Origin: Pelethousia sp034933245
GTDB taxonomy: Bacteria; Bacillota; Clostridia; Christensenellales; CAG-138
Length of the DNA stretch: 48,328 bases
Assembly: GCA_034933245.1 (NCBI GenBank)
Contig: JAYFNX010000061.1
Span: forward strand, 1 to 48,328
Reading direction: 5' to 3'
Positions 1 to 8,053 of the stretch are shown here, in pieces. The first letter of the stretch is position 1. Each line of letters starts with the position of its first letter. The notes beneath the pieces are model-generated. The model searched no databases and was not told where the DNA came from. It saw only the letters and a program-made list of their open reading frames with translations. The position numbers and the translations under genes were made by a program.

Positions 1-1251
1 CGCCTGCTCCTTCGCCACGTCTACATTTGGCACCAGAAGCGCCACAATTGTGGATTTGCCGAATTCCTCCTCGATGGCCGCCTTGTCCCGCCCGGTGCGG
101 GCGGTCGCATCGGTGCTGTCGTTTCCGTAGGCGAATTCTGTATGTCCCTGGCCTAAAAAGCTGGGGATGATGAAAAGGACAACCAGCACAACCATGGGGA
201 TGAACAATTTGGACAACACGTTGTGAACGTTTTGAAAGCTTGGCATCAGCTCCCGATGCTTCGTTCGATCGATGAATTTATAAATCAGAAGCGTCAGGGC
301 AGGCAGGCAGAGCATGACCGAAAGAAAGCTTAAGATAATGCCCTTCGCAAGGTTTATGCCCAAGTCGGCGCCGATTCGAAAGTTCATGAACAGAAGGGCC
401 AGAAAGCCGAAAAGCGTGGTCATGGCGCTGGCGGCCACCGTGGACATGGACGCTTGAATGGAGCGGCGCATCGCTTCTTCCGCATCGGCGTATTTCTTTC
501 TGTTATCCGCAAAGCTGTGCAACAGGAAAATGGCATAATCTAAAGAGCAGGCCAACTGCAAAATAGGCGTTACAGCTTTGGTCACGAATGAAATTCGCCC
601 GAAAAAGACATTTGTCCCCATATTGATCGCGATGGAAATGCCGATTGCAACCAAGAACAATGCCGGCTCAATCCAAGAGGTGGTGGAGAGGAGCAGGATG
701 AGGAGAATGGCAGGCAGCAGGATGAGCATGGCCTTAAGCGTTTCCGAACCGGCCGCATCCTGCATGGTTACAAGGCTGGGCGCTTCGCCCGCAAGGGCAT
801 TATCCGCCCCGATCAGCCCCAGAATTGCATTGCAAGCCTGCTTTTCCATTCCCTTGGCAATGGTAACGTTAAAAAGCGCGGTATCGTTTTTATAAAAGCT
901 GCCGATGGTATCCTGGTCGGACATAACCAGCGGTATTTTAATATCGATCACATCATCCAGCCAGAGAACCTGCGTTACCCCTTCGATTGCGGCGAGCTTT
1001 TGCTTATAGTCCATCGCTTCCATGAGGGAAACGTTTTTCACCATAACGTTCGCGTTGGGGATGGATTGAGAAAACGCCTCTTCCATAATCTCCAGCGCTT
1101 TTGTGGATTGGGCATTGGGCGGCAAATAATCCGCCATGTTGTAATTTACGCCTACAAAGGTGCTCAAAAGGGCGCTGACAAGAACAAAAATGGAAAAAAC
1201 GACCAGAATGCACTTCCTGTGCCTGACGATACTTCCTGCCAACTTTTCCAT
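1..1251 (-). CDS. MMPL/RND-family exporter, N-terminal 417 residues (gene runs off left edge)
   Basis: The minus strand is open from an ATG at 1251 to base 1 without a stop, giving the first 417 residues of a membrane protein. It opens with a short cytosolic stretch (MEKLAGSIVRHRK) and a first transmembrane helix, then an extracytoplasmic porter-like domain containing the early YNMADYLPP motif typical of MMPL proteins. Then comes a block of membrane helices from about residue 215, with the family motif LDYAIFLLHSF and a following helix pair (MSTVAASAMTTLFGFLALLFM). This is the layout of the YdfJ/MmpL group of RND pumps, which export lipids or drugs using the proton gradient. Its divergent TetR-family neighbour is the likely repressor. 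The C-terminal half is outside the window and the substrate is unknown. Confidence 0.85.
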   Translation of the reverse strand, partial: MEKLAGSIVRHRKCILVVFSIFVLVSALLSTFVGVNYNMADYLPPNAQSTKALEIMEEAFSQSIPNANVMVKNVSLMEAMDYKQKLAAIEGVTQVLWLDDVIDIKIPLVMSDQDTIGSFYKNDTALFNVTIAKGMEKQACNAILGLIGADNALAGEAPSLVTMQDAAGSETLKAMLILLPAILLILLLSTTSWIEPALFLVAIGISIAINMGTNVFFGRISFVTKAVTPILQLACSLDYAIFLLHSFADNRKKYADAEEAMRRSIQASMSTVAASAMTTLFGFLALLFMNFRIGADLGINLAKGIILSFLSVMLCLPALTLLIYKFIDRTKHRELMPSFQNVHNVLSKLFIPMVVLVVLFIIPSFLGQGHTEFAYGNDSTDATARTGRDKAAIEEEFGKSTIVALLVPNVDVAKEQA

Positions 1252-1277
1252 CGAACCCCTCACTATGAAACATATAG

Positions 1278-1306
1278 TTGCAAATTCAGCTGTACTGAAT
1301 TATAAT
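1278..1306 (+). promoter_or_regulatory. Promoter of the tetR-like gene, with a palindromic operator in the spacer
   Basis: On the plus strand TTGCAA (1278-1283) and TATAAT (1301-1306) are 17 bases apart. The spacer is nearly filled by the inverted repeat AATTCAG-N5-CTGAATT (1283-1301). The same bases overlap the -10 of the divergent exporter promoter, so one bound dimer could shut off both genes. Confidence 0.55.
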
Positions 1307-1327
1307 CTACATTATGTTGGATTACAA
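1299..1327 (-). promoter_or_regulatory. Promoter of the MMPL exporter gene
   Basis: On the minus strand a -35 TTGTAA (1322-1327) and a -10 TATAAT (1299-1304) are separated by 17 bases, about 50 bases upstream of the exporter ATG. The -10 overlaps the palindrome at 1283-1301, so a repressor bound there would block this promoter. Confidence 0.6.
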
Positions 1328-1340
1328 CCGACAAAACCTT

Positions 1341-1368
1341 TGCTTATGTTGATACCCCGACATAAGCA
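1341..1368. promoter_or_regulatory. 28-bp inverted repeat, candidate regulator operator
   Basis: TGCTTATGT (1341-1349) and ACATAAGCA (1360-1368) form a perfect 9-bp inverted repeat with a 10-bp spacer, in the leader of the tetR-like gene. Its size and symmetry suit a TetR-family dimer. It differs in sequence from the palindrome at 1283-1301, so the two may bind different proteins. Confidence 0.5.
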
Positions 1369-1411
1369 TTGCAAGTTGTTGGGTTTATAAAAATTTCAGG
1401 GGGAATGCAAT

Positions 1412-1987
1412 ATGGAAAAAATGGATCGCCGCGTAAAATACACCAAAAATATGCTTAAGGACGCCCTTGTGCAGTTGCTCCAAAAACAGCACATTTCCAG
1501 CATCTCCGTAAAGGCGCTATGCGAACTGGCGGATATTAACCGCAGCACATTTTATTCCCATTATGCCGATCCGCACGATTTGCTGCATCAATTGGAAAAA
1601 GAAGTTGTAGCAAACGTAAGGCAATATCTGGATCAGCAGGATTATCAGAACACCCGCCCCATATCCCAGCAGGTTATGACCAATATTCTGGAATATGCGA
1701 AGCAGAATGCGGGGCTCTTTGAGGCCCTGCTCAGCGAAAATTCCGACTATGCCGTGCAGGAGGATATCATTGGCCTATCGCAAATCGTATCCTCGCAATA
1801 CAATTTGGAACTGGATGCCACCACCAAGGCGTATATCCAATGCTTTGGTACCGCGGGCTGTATCAGCGTAATCCAAAAGTGGCTGCGGGATGGTACCGTG
1901 GAATCCGCAAGCAGCATTTCCGACTTTATCATCCAGATTACACAAAACGGCATAGCCAGTTTTGAGTCCCTCGAAATGACGGAATAG
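1412..1987 (+). CDS. TetR/AcrR-family transcriptional regulator
   Basis: This 191-residue protein has the TetR layout. An N-terminal helix-turn-helix domain lies at about residues 8-55 (SISVKALCELADINRSTFYSHYAD, the hallmark being the RSTFY recognition-helix turn), followed by an all-helical ligand-binding domain resembling the C-terminal domain of DhaS-like regulators. GGGGGA at 1399-1404 is a good ribosome binding site for the ATG at 1412. The gene is divergent from the MMPL exporter and shares its control region, which holds overlapping promoters and two palindromes, so it is probably a local autorepressor that responds to the pump's substrate. The ligand cannot be read from the sequence. 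Confidence 0.87.
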   Translation: MEKMDRRVKYTKNMLKDALVQLLQKQHISSISVKALCELADINRSTFYSHYADPHDLLHQLEKEVVANVRQYLDQQDYQNTRPISQQVMTNILEYAKQNAGLFEALLSENSDYAVQEDIIGLSQIVSSQYNLELDATTKAYIQCFGTAGCISVIQKWLRDGTVESASSISDFIIQITQNGIASFESLEMTE

Positions 1988-2010
1988 ATTCGGTTCGCTG
2001 CATGCCCCTC

Positions 2011-2039
2011 TTGTGTTTTTTCCCTAAATACCATACAAT
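2011..2039 (+). promoter_or_regulatory. Probable promoter of the DUF1508 gene
   Basis: TTGTGT (2011-2016) and TACAAT (2034-2039) are separated by 17 bases, about 50 bases upstream of the ATG at 2092. Confidence 0.45.
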
Positions 2040-2091
2040 ATATTACAATACATATAAAATTTTTCTGCGCACACGCGCAAGGAGGTTTCTT

Positions 2092-2466
2092 ATGGGCAAA
2101 TTCGTTGTAAAGCAGACCAAAAGCGGCTACCGCTTCAACCTGGTAGCTGGCAATGGCGAGATCATCGCCACAAGCGAGACCTATTCCTCCCAGGATTCCT
2201 GCCTGAATGGCGTGGAGAGTGTGCGTGCAAACGCGCCCATAGCCAACTTGGAGGACCAGACCGTGGAAGGCTACGAGGAGGCCAAACATCCCAAATTTGA
2301 AATGTATACCGATAAGGCAGGCGAATTCCGTTTCCGCCTGAAAGCTAAAAATGGGGAGATCATCGCGGTTTCCGAGGGATATAAGGCCAAGGCGAGCTGC
2401 AAGAACGGCATGGAGAGCGTGCGCAAAAATGCGCCGGATGCAAAGGTTGTGCAGGAAGAGGCATAA
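2092..2466 (+). CDS. YegP-like protein with two DUF1508 repeats
   Basis: A 124-residue protein built from two tandem DUF1508 modules, roughly residues 1-55 and 65-118. Each carries the pattern F-x-FRL-x-A-x-NGEIIA-x-SE-x-Y followed by a C-x-NG-x-ESV turn (NGEIIATSETYSS and NGEIIAVSEGYKA). The family is small, cytosolic and structurally characterised in YegP, but has no firmly assigned function. The ATG at 2092 is chosen because AAGGAGG (2079-2085) precedes it at the right distance; an upstream in-frame start at 2002 would add a low-complexity, non-conserved extension. A strong terminator follows, so this is a single-gene transcript. Confidence 0.85.
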   Translation: MGKFVVKQTKSGYRFNLVAGNGEIIATSETYSSQDSCLNGVESVRANAPIANLEDQTVEGYEEAKHPKFEMYTDKAGEFRFRLKAKNGEIIAVSEGYKAKASCKNGMESVRKNAPDAKVVQEEA

Positions 2467-2482
2467 GAGGAAAAAAGGGAAG

Positions 2483-2513
2483 GGCATGCAAAGTGAAGTG
2501 CATGCCTTTTTTT
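2483..2513 (+). terminator. Intrinsic terminator after the DUF1508 gene
   Basis: GGCATGCA (2483-2490) pairs with TGCATGCC (2499-2506) around an 8-base loop, followed by seven T. It lies upstream of the next gene's start at 2532 and makes the possible GTG start at 2493 unlikely. Confidence 0.85.
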
Positions 2514-2531
2514 AACGGGAGGAAAAGGAAA

Positions 2532-3614
2532 ATGGGACGATCTATATGGAAAACCGTGGGAAAGACGGTGCTTCTTATTTTAATGGCCGTTTTGCTACTT
2601 GCGGGAGGCCTGGTAGTGTATCTGATGGCCACCGAATATCGTCCGCAAGCGGAAGAAACTGTGAATTATACGCAGGAGGCAACGGCAAAGCTGGCGCCGG
2701 GGAAGTCGTTCACGGTTCTTTCCTTTAATATAGGCTACGGCGGCTTGGGCGCGGAGAGCGACTTTTTCATGGACGGCGGCCGGGATGTGCAGCCCCGGCG
2801 CAAGGAAACGGTGCAGAAAAACCTGAAAGGAATCGAGTCCATCCTGGGGGATGCGGAGGCGGACTTCTATCTGCTACAGGAGGTGGATCTTGATGCCAAG
2901 CGCAGCTATGGTATTAACCAGGCGGCTTTGCTGCGGGAGGGCCGGGCGGTAGACGCGGCCCATGCTTTAAATTACAGTTGCCGTTATGTGCCATTTCCCT
3001 GGCCCCCCATCGGACGGGTCCACAGCGGCTTATATACCATGAGCCACTATGTTTTTAATGGGGAGCATGCGGCGGTGCGCCAGGCTTTGCCCAATCCTTT
3101 CTCTTGGCCCTTGCGCATAGCCAACCTCAAGCGTTGTTTGCTGATTACGCGGGTGGCGATAGAGGGTACGGAGCAGGAACTGGTTTTGGTAAACCTGCAC
3201 CTGGAGGCTTATGACGATGGGGCGGGGAAAACGGCCCAAACGGCGCAGCTTATGAATTTTTTAGAGGCGGAATATCAAAAAGGAAATTATGTGGTTGCAG
3301 GCGGGGACTTCAATTGCAACTTTCCGGTGGTGGATCCAAACGTCTGGCCCATCCTATCCCTGGATACCTATGTGCCCGGCACAATTGGGAATGAAGCGCT
3401 ACCCAAGGGCTTTCAGTGGGCTGTGGATGCCGTTGTCCCCACCTGCCGCCTGCTCAATAAGCCGTTGGATGCGCCTGGGGACAATCAGTTCTATGTGATT
3501 GACGGCTTTATCCTCTCCCCTAATGTGGAACTTATGGAAGCGCACACCTTGGATAGGAGCTTTCAATATAGCGACCACAACCCGGTTCTGCTGCGGGCAC
3601 GCCTGCTTCCTTAG
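2532..3614 (+). CDS. Membrane-anchored endonuclease/exonuclease/phosphatase-fold protein
   Basis: A 360-residue protein with an N-terminal membrane helix (about residues 8-33) followed by a complete EEP-fold domain. The family motifs are in order: SFNIGYGG (about 70), the metal-binding glutamate in LLQEVD, NLHLEAY, GGDFNCNF and the terminal SDHNPV with its catalytic Asp-His pair. EEP enzymes cleave phosphodiester or phosphomonoester bonds with Mg2+. A form anchored outside the membrane suggests action on extracellular nucleic acid or on phospholipid head groups, but the substrate cannot be told. The ATG at 2532 follows GGAGGAAAAGGA, whereas the in-frame GTG at 2493 lies inside the upstream terminator. 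Confidence 0.82.
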   Translation: MGRSIWKTVGKTVLLILMAVLLLAGGLVVYLMATEYRPQAEETVNYTQEATAKLAPGKSFTVLSFNIGYGGLGAESDFFMDGGRDVQPRRKETVQKNLKGIESILGDAEADFYLLQEVDLDAKRSYGINQAALLREGRAVDAAHALNYSCRYVPFPWPPIGRVHSGLYTMSHYVFNGEHAAVRQALPNPFSWPLRIANLKRCLLITRVAIEGTEQELVLVNLHLEAYDDGAGKTAQTAQLMNFLEAEYQKGNYVVAGGDFNCNFPVVDPNVWPILSLDTYVPGTIGNEALPKGFQWAVDAVVPTCRLLNKPLDAPGDNQFYVIDGFILSPNVELMEAHTLDRSFQYSDHNPVLLRARLLP

Positions 3615-3659
3615 AAGGACGGATGGGTATGGGCAGGCCAAGCTGCGCATACTCATACC

Positions 3660-4016
3660 ATGAAAAAAGAAAAACTGATGCCCCTTGCAGCGGGGCTTAT
3701 CACAGGGATTTGCAACGGACTTTTAGGCGCGGGAGGCGGCATGATTGCCGTGGTGGCGCTTCAACGCCTTTGTGGCCTGCCCGAAAAAGAGGCCCATGCA
3801 ACGGCTATTAGCGTGATGCTGCCTCTTACCGCCATATCCAGCTTGGTTTATGCCTTCGGCAATGCGGTGGCCTGGGATGTGCTTGCCTTTGTGGCCCCCG
3901 CCTTAACCTTGGGCAGCTTTGTGGGCGCTAAGCTCACCGGCAAGCTGCATGAGCGGGAGCTGCGCAGGCTTTTTGCCGGGCTGATGATGGCGGCTGGCGT
4001 ATGGATGCTGCTGTGA
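3660..4016 (+). CDS. TSUP (TauE/SafE-like) transporter, first half-size subunit
   Basis: A 118-residue membrane protein with four predicted helices that matches one repeat of the TSUP family (about 250 residues in the usual two-repeat form). The glycine-rich first-helix motif GLLGAGGGMIAVVALQRLCG and the conserved loop EAHATAISVMLPLTAISSLVY are present. TSUP proteins move sulfite, sulfonates or other organic anions. No convincing ribosome binding site precedes the ATG at 3660, although translation may be coupled to the upstream gene 45 bases away. Its reading frame overlaps the next TSUP half by 16 bases, so the two are probably made together and pair into one transporter. Confidence 0.78.
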   Translation: MKKEKLMPLAAGLITGICNGLLGAGGGMIAVVALQRLCGLPEKEAHATAISVMLPLTAISSLVYAFGNAVAWDVLAFVAPALTLGSFVGAKLTGKLHERELRRLFAGLMMAAGVWMLL

Positions 4017-4366
4017 AGGGGCTATGGTATATTCTGGCGGGCGCAATTGCCGGGATGTTGGCGGGCATGGGCATGGGAGGCGGTACGCTTCTGATTCCGG
4101 TCCTATCCCTTTTGCTGGGTGTGGCGCAGCACCAGGCGCAGGGGGTAAACATGTTCTCCTTTCTACCAGCCGCGCTGGTAGCCCTGTGGGTGCATCGGAA
4201 AGAAGGAAGGGTGGCCCTGAAAACCTCCTGGCCTATCATCGGCGCGGGAATTGTGGGCGCGGTTTTGGGCGCTTTGGGCGCAACGGTGCTGGAAGGCCCC
4301 TGGTTGAAAAAGATTTTTGGAACTTTTCTTATTATATTAGGTTTCTTTCAATGGCGAAAACCGTAA
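4001..4366 (+). CDS. TSUP (TauE/SafE-like) transporter, second half-size subunit
   Basis: A 121-residue, four-helix membrane protein corresponding to one TSUP repeat. It carries the motifs GMLAGMGMGGGTLLIPVL and AQGVNMFSFLPAALVALWVH, which are the second-half counterparts of those in the preceding gene. It begins 16 bases before the end of its partner in another frame, a typical translational-coupling arrangement. Adjacent half-size TSUP genes are known in Firmicutes, so this may be a natural heterodimer rather than a broken full-length gene. A single frameshift in an ancestral fused gene is the alternative; the complete N-terminal glycine motif in each half favours two real genes. Confidence 0.77.
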   Translation: MDAAVKGLWYILAGAIAGMLAGMGMGGGTLLIPVLSLLLGVAQHQAQGVNMFSFLPAALVALWVHRKEGRVALKTSWPIIGAGIVGAVLGALGATVLEGPWLKKIFGTFLIILGFFQWRKP

Positions 4367-4461
4367 ATTTCTTAGCGTATTTATAATGCAAAGACAAGAT
4401 GGATAAGAAAATAACATTCAAACAAAGTAATATATTATGGTGTAAATCGTAGAATATATGC

Positions 4462-4467
4462 TATAAT
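4462..4467 (+). promoter_or_regulatory. Extended -10 promoter of the rnf operon
   Basis: TATAAT at 4462-4467 is preceded by TGC, giving an extended -10 (TATGCTATAAT). No good -35 is visible at 17 bases. Transcription would begin near 4474, leaving a leader of about 95 bases that contains the stem-loop at 4486-4533. Confidence 0.55.
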
Positions 4468-4485
4468 ACACCCAGCATATCGCAG

Positions 4486-4533
4486 TCCAGGCCGTTCCTG
4501 CGGAAGGCCTTTTCGGCGCGGAACGCGCCTGGA
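4486..4533 (+). promoter_or_regulatory. Stable stem-loop in the rnf leader
   Basis: TCCAGGCC-GTTCC (4486-4498) pairs with GGAAC-G-C-GCCTGGA (4520-4533), and the helix continues inward through GCG/CGC. A short T-run begins at 4542, 8 bases after the stem. It could be an attenuator or an mRNA-stabilising element. I do not recognise a known riboswitch class. Confidence 0.5.
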
Positions 4534-4566
4534 GTTGTCTATTTTTATGTAATTTTTGAAAGGCAG

Positions 4567-5906
4567 GTGTTGGTTTTGCCACAATACTCCATCCGGGGCG
4601 GCGTGCATCCGCTGGACGGCCAGCATGGCGGGAAATCTCCCACCAGCGGTTCGCCCATCCGGCCGTATGTTCCCAAGACCGTATATATTCCTATGTCCCA
4701 GTTTTTAGGGAAACCGAGCACACCGCTTGTAAAGGCGGGGGACCATGTGAAACTGGGCCAGGTGATTGGTGAAGCGGCGGGATTTATGAGCCTCCCGGCC
4801 CATGCTACCGTTTCGGGTCAAGTGGTCAGCGTGGCGCCCAAGATGTTGATGATGGGTGCGCCGACGATGACCATTACCATCGAGAACGACATGCGGGATG
4901 AATGGACGGATCTTCATCCCTTGGGCAAGAATGTGGAAAGCGTGGACCCGGCGGCCATCGTGCCTGCCATTCAGGCGGCTGGAATCTGCGGCTTGGGCGG
5001 TGCAACGTTTCCCACCCACGTGAAGCTTACCATACCCGAGGGAAAAAGATGCGACTCCATCATCATCAACGGAGCGGAGTGCGAGACCCATGTGACGGCG
5101 GATCACCGGCTGATGCTGGAATCACCGGAGCGCATTGTAAACGGGCTCCGTTTGGCCATGCGGGCAGTGGGGGTAAAATACGGCATTATCGCCATCGAGG
5201 ATAATAAAAAAGATGCCATCAAAGTCATGCGGGAAGCCATTGCGGGGATTGAGGGGCTGCATGTGATGCCCCTGTATGCAAATACCCGCAACGCAGTGAA
5301 AAACAGCTGATTTACGCCGTGACCGGCTTTGAGGTTCCCTCCAAAATGCTGCCCATCGACGTGGGCGTAGTGGTGCTCAATACAGGCACCGCCGCCGCGA
5401 TATCCGATGCGGTGCTTTTGGGCAAGCCCCTGGTGCAGCGGGTGACGACGGTGACCGGTTGCGTGAAGGAACCGGCGAACCTGCTTGTGCGCATCGGCAC
5501 CCCCATTGTGGACGCAGTGGAAGCCTGCGGCGGTTACAGCGAGGAGCCCTACAAAATGCTTATGGGCGGCTGTATGACGGGTATCTGCGTTCCTAACGAC
5601 ACCATGCCCATCAGCAAGGGCAACAACTGTATTGCGGCGCTCACGGAAAAAGAGGCCAAAGCGGAGGAGGAAGGTCCCTGCATCCGTTGCGGCCGTTGCG
5701 TGGATGTTTGCCCAATTGGCTTGCAGCCTTACCGCATAAAGCATTTCTGCGACCAGGGCGATCTGAAAGGGGCTGAAGCAAGCGACGTGATGGAATGCGT
5801 GGTTTGCGGCTGCTGTTCCTATATTTGTCCTGCCCGTCGGACACTCACCGCCTCCTTTAAGAATACCAAGGATGCCATTATTCGCGAAGCAAGGAGGAAG
5901 AAATAA
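4567..5906 (+). CDS. rnfC: RnfC, NADH-oxidising subunit of the Rnf complex; interrupted by an apparent one-base frameshift at 5280-5282
   Basis: Two reading frames together make one RnfC of about 446 residues, the usual length. The first part (4567-5310) holds the N-terminal RGGVHP motif, the barrel-sandwich region and the NAD/FMN-binding core (GGATFPTHVK, INGAECE). The second part (in frame by 5283, ending at 5906) holds QLIYAVTGFEVPS and two cysteine clusters, CIRCGRCVDVCP and CVVCGCCSYICP, for two [4Fe-4S] centres. Adding one A to the AAA at 5280-5282 restores ...YAKYPQRSEKQLIYAVTG, which matches the family consensus across the joint. A sequencing or assembly error in a short A run, or a recent mutation, is likely. 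The start is GTG 4567 or TTG 4576, both near AAAGGCAGG. Confidence 0.82.
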
Positions 5907-5907
5907 G

Positions 5908-6828
5908 ATGGGACTGCATGTATCGAACGCACCGCACGTATTTGCCAAGGAGACTACCCGCACGCTTATGCTGGATGTGATCTTGGCTTTGCTGCCCACA
6001 ACGCTGGCCGGCGCCTTTATATTCGGGCTGCGCGCGCTGCTCCATGTGGGCATCGCCATAGCGGCGGCGGTGTTGGGGGAATATGCCTACCAAAAGCTCA
6101 CCCATAAGCCCGTGCAAATTGCGGATTTGTCCGCCGCCGTCACGGGGATGCTGGTGGGCTTGAATATGCCGGTAAACGCTCCGCTATGGATTCCTCTTAT
6201 CGGCAGCTTCGCGGCTATCGTGCTGGCAAAGGAGCTCTTTGGCGGCATTGGCGATAATTTTATGAATCCGGCCCTCACGGCCCGCGCCATTTTAATGGTT
6301 AGCTGGCCCTTGGCCCTTACGTCCTATACCTTGCCCGTCTTCTCCCTCGGCCTGCATGCGGACGCCGTTTCTTCCGCCACGGTGCTGGGAGGCCTTGAAG
6401 CCACGCCGTTGCAGATGTTCCTCGGCTTTATCCCCGGCGCCATCGGCGAGGTAAGCAAGGCCGCTATCCTCATCGGATTTCTGTATCTGCTGCTTCGGGG
6501 CGTTATCTCCTGGCGCATTCCGGTGATCTATGTGGGCAGCTATGCGCTGCTGGCATTGGCCTTGGGCAATGATGCGCTTGCGGGCGTGCTTTCCGGCGGC
6601 ATGCTCTTTGGCGCCATCTTTATGGCAACGGATTATACGACATCCCCGATGACGCACAAAGGACAAGCCCTATACGCCATTGGGTGCGGCTTGCTTACCT
6701 GCCTGATCCGCAATTTTGGAGCTTACCCCGAGGGCGTAACTTTTGCGATCCTCCTGATGAATATCGCCACCCCGCTCATCGATAAATACGTTAAGGGCGG
6801 CAAGGTGTACGGAAAGGGGAAGAAATAA
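5908..6828 (+). CDS. rnfD: RnfD, membrane subunit with covalent FMN
   Basis: A 306-residue, highly hydrophobic protein of the RnfD/NqrB family, a core membrane subunit of the ion-pumping ferredoxin:NAD+ oxidoreductase. The flavin-attachment motif is visible as DAVSSATVL with Thr158 as the expected FMN-linked residue. The GGIGDNFMNPALTARA and FMATDYTTSPMT segments are further family markers. AAGGAGG (5891-5897) sets the start at ATG 5908, one base after the rnfC stop region. Its stop codon overlaps the rnfE start by one base, leaving no room for rnfG, which normally sits between rnfD and rnfE. Confidence 0.92.
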   Translation: MGLHVSNAPHVFAKETTRTLMLDVILALLPTTLAGAFIFGLRALLHVGIAIAAAVLGEYAYQKLTHKPVQIADLSAAVTGMLVGLNMPVNAPLWIPLIGSFAAIVLAKELFGGIGDNFMNPALTARAILMVSWPLALTSYTLPVFSLGLHADAVSSATVLGGLEATPLQMFLGFIPGAIGEVSKAAILIGFLYLLLRGVISWRIPVIYVGSYALLALALGNDALAGVLSGGMLFGAIFMATDYTTSPMTHKGQALYAIGCGLLTCLIRNFGAYPEGVTFAILLMNIATPLIDKYVKGGKVYGKGKK

Positions 6829-7466
6829 TGGAACAGAACAAATCGCTTTCCAGCATCTTCTTTAACGGCATCCTTACGGAAAACCCCACCTTGCGTTTGG
6901 TGCTGGGCACCTGCCCTACGCTGGCCGTTACGACCAGCGCCGTAAACGGCATCGGTATGGGGTTGGCCGCCACTTTCGTGCTGGTGGGTTCCAACCTGGT
7001 CATCTCCCTGCTGCGCAATTTTATCCCGGATAAGGTTCGTATTCCGGCTTTCATTGTGGTAATCTGTACCTTTGTAACCATGGTGCAGATGATCCTGCAG
7101 GCCTATGTGCCGGTTCTATATGAGAACCTGGGCCTGTTCATCCCGCTCATCGTTGTCAACTGTATCATTCTGGCCCGTGCCGAGGCCTTTGCCAGCAAGA
7201 ACACACCCCTTCATTCCGTAATGGACGGGCTGGGCATGGGCATCGGTTTCACGCTGGCCATTACCATCATCGGTTGTATCCGGGAGCTTTTTGGAGCAGG
7301 CAGCCTCTTTGGCCTGCAGATTATGGGCGCGGCTTACCAGCCCATGCTCATTCTGGTTCTCGCTCCTGGCGGCTTTATCGTATTTGGCGTGGTGTTGGGA
7401 ATCGCCAATATTATAATGAAGCGCGTCCAAGATAAACAAGCCGCAAAGGAGGGCACACAAGCATGA
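6828..7466 (+). CDS. rnfE: RnfE, membrane subunit of the Rnf complex
   Basis: A 212-residue protein with about six membrane helices. It carries RnfE/NqrD hallmarks: NPTLRLVLGTCPTLAVT near the N-terminus, containing the conserved half-helix cysteine, and PLIVVNCIILARAEAFA. RnfE and RnfA pair as inverted-topology homologues and together hold an intramembrane iron-sulfur centre through conserved cysteines (here Cys in LGTCPT and VVNCII). The start overlaps the rnfD stop (TAATG), and the 3' end overlaps rnfA by four bases (ATGA). Confidence 0.93.
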   Translation: MEQNKSLSSIFFNGILTENPTLRLVLGTCPTLAVTTSAVNGIGMGLAATFVLVGSNLVISLLRNFIPDKVRIPAFIVVICTFVTMVQMILQAYVPVLYENLGLFIPLIVVNCIILARAEAFASKNTPLHSVMDGLGMGIGFTLAITIIGCIRELFGAGSLFGLQIMGAAYQPMLILVLAPGGFIVFGVVLGIANIIMKRVQDKQAAKEGTQA

Positions 7467-8050
7467 ATGAGGTGCTCCGTATTCTGACATTTATGGTCAG
7501 CTGCGTACTCACACACAATTTTATTTTCTCCCGCTTTTTGGGATGCTGTCCCTTCCTGGGCGTATCCAGTAAAGTGGAAACGGCTGTGGGCATGGGCGTG
7601 GCGGTCACCTTCGTGATGGCCTTGGCCTCCCTGTTTACCTGGCTGGTCTATCACTTTATACTGGTATATCTGCGCCTTGAATACCTTAGCACCATCGCCT
7701 TCATTCTCATTATTGCGGCGCTGGTACAGTTCGTGGAGATGTTTATTAAAAAGAGCAGTCCTTCTCTCTATAAAGCGCTGGGTATCTACCTTCCCCTGAT
7801 CACCACAAACTGCGCGGTGCTGGGCGTGGCGGTGCTCAACGTAAGAGAGGAATACAATCTGCTTTATTCGGTGCTCAACGGCACCTTTGGCGCCGTGGGA
7901 TTCCTGCTGGCCATCGTGCTGATGGCAGGCGTACGGGAGCGGCTGGAAACTTCCAACATTCCCGCGCCCTTTCGCGGCTTCCCCATCGGCATCATCATCG
8001 CAGGACTCATGAGCATGGCGTTCATGGGATTCAGCGGGTTTGGAGGCTAA
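7463..8050 (+). CDS. rnfA: RnfA, membrane subunit of the Rnf complex
   Basis: A 195-residue protein, normal for RnfA/NqrE, with six predicted helices. The conserved cysteine-bearing segments FSRFLGCCPFLGVS and PLITTNCAVLGVAV are present and would ligate the centre shared with RnfE. The C-terminal GFPIGIIIAGLMSMAFMGFSG is also typical. It is translationally coupled to rnfE through a four-base overlap and is followed after three bases by rnfB, whose ribosome binding site (TTTGGAGG) lies in the end of rnfA. Confidence 0.94.
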   Translation: MNEVLRILTFMVSCVLTHNFIFSRFLGCCPFLGVSSKVETAVGMGVAVTFVMALASLFTWLVYHFILVYLRLEYLSTIAFILIIAALVQFVEMFIKKSSPSLYKALGIYLPLITTNCAVLGVAVLNVREEYNLLYSVLNGTFGAVGFLLAIVLMAGVRERLETSNIPAPFRGFPIGIIIAGLMSMAFMGFSGFGG

Positions 8051-8053
8051 GCT

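Noticed and set aside
5276..5285. Programmed -1 frameshifting in rnfC
   Set aside because: A slip back by one base would restore the frame, but there is no slippery heptamer or obvious downstream stem-loop.
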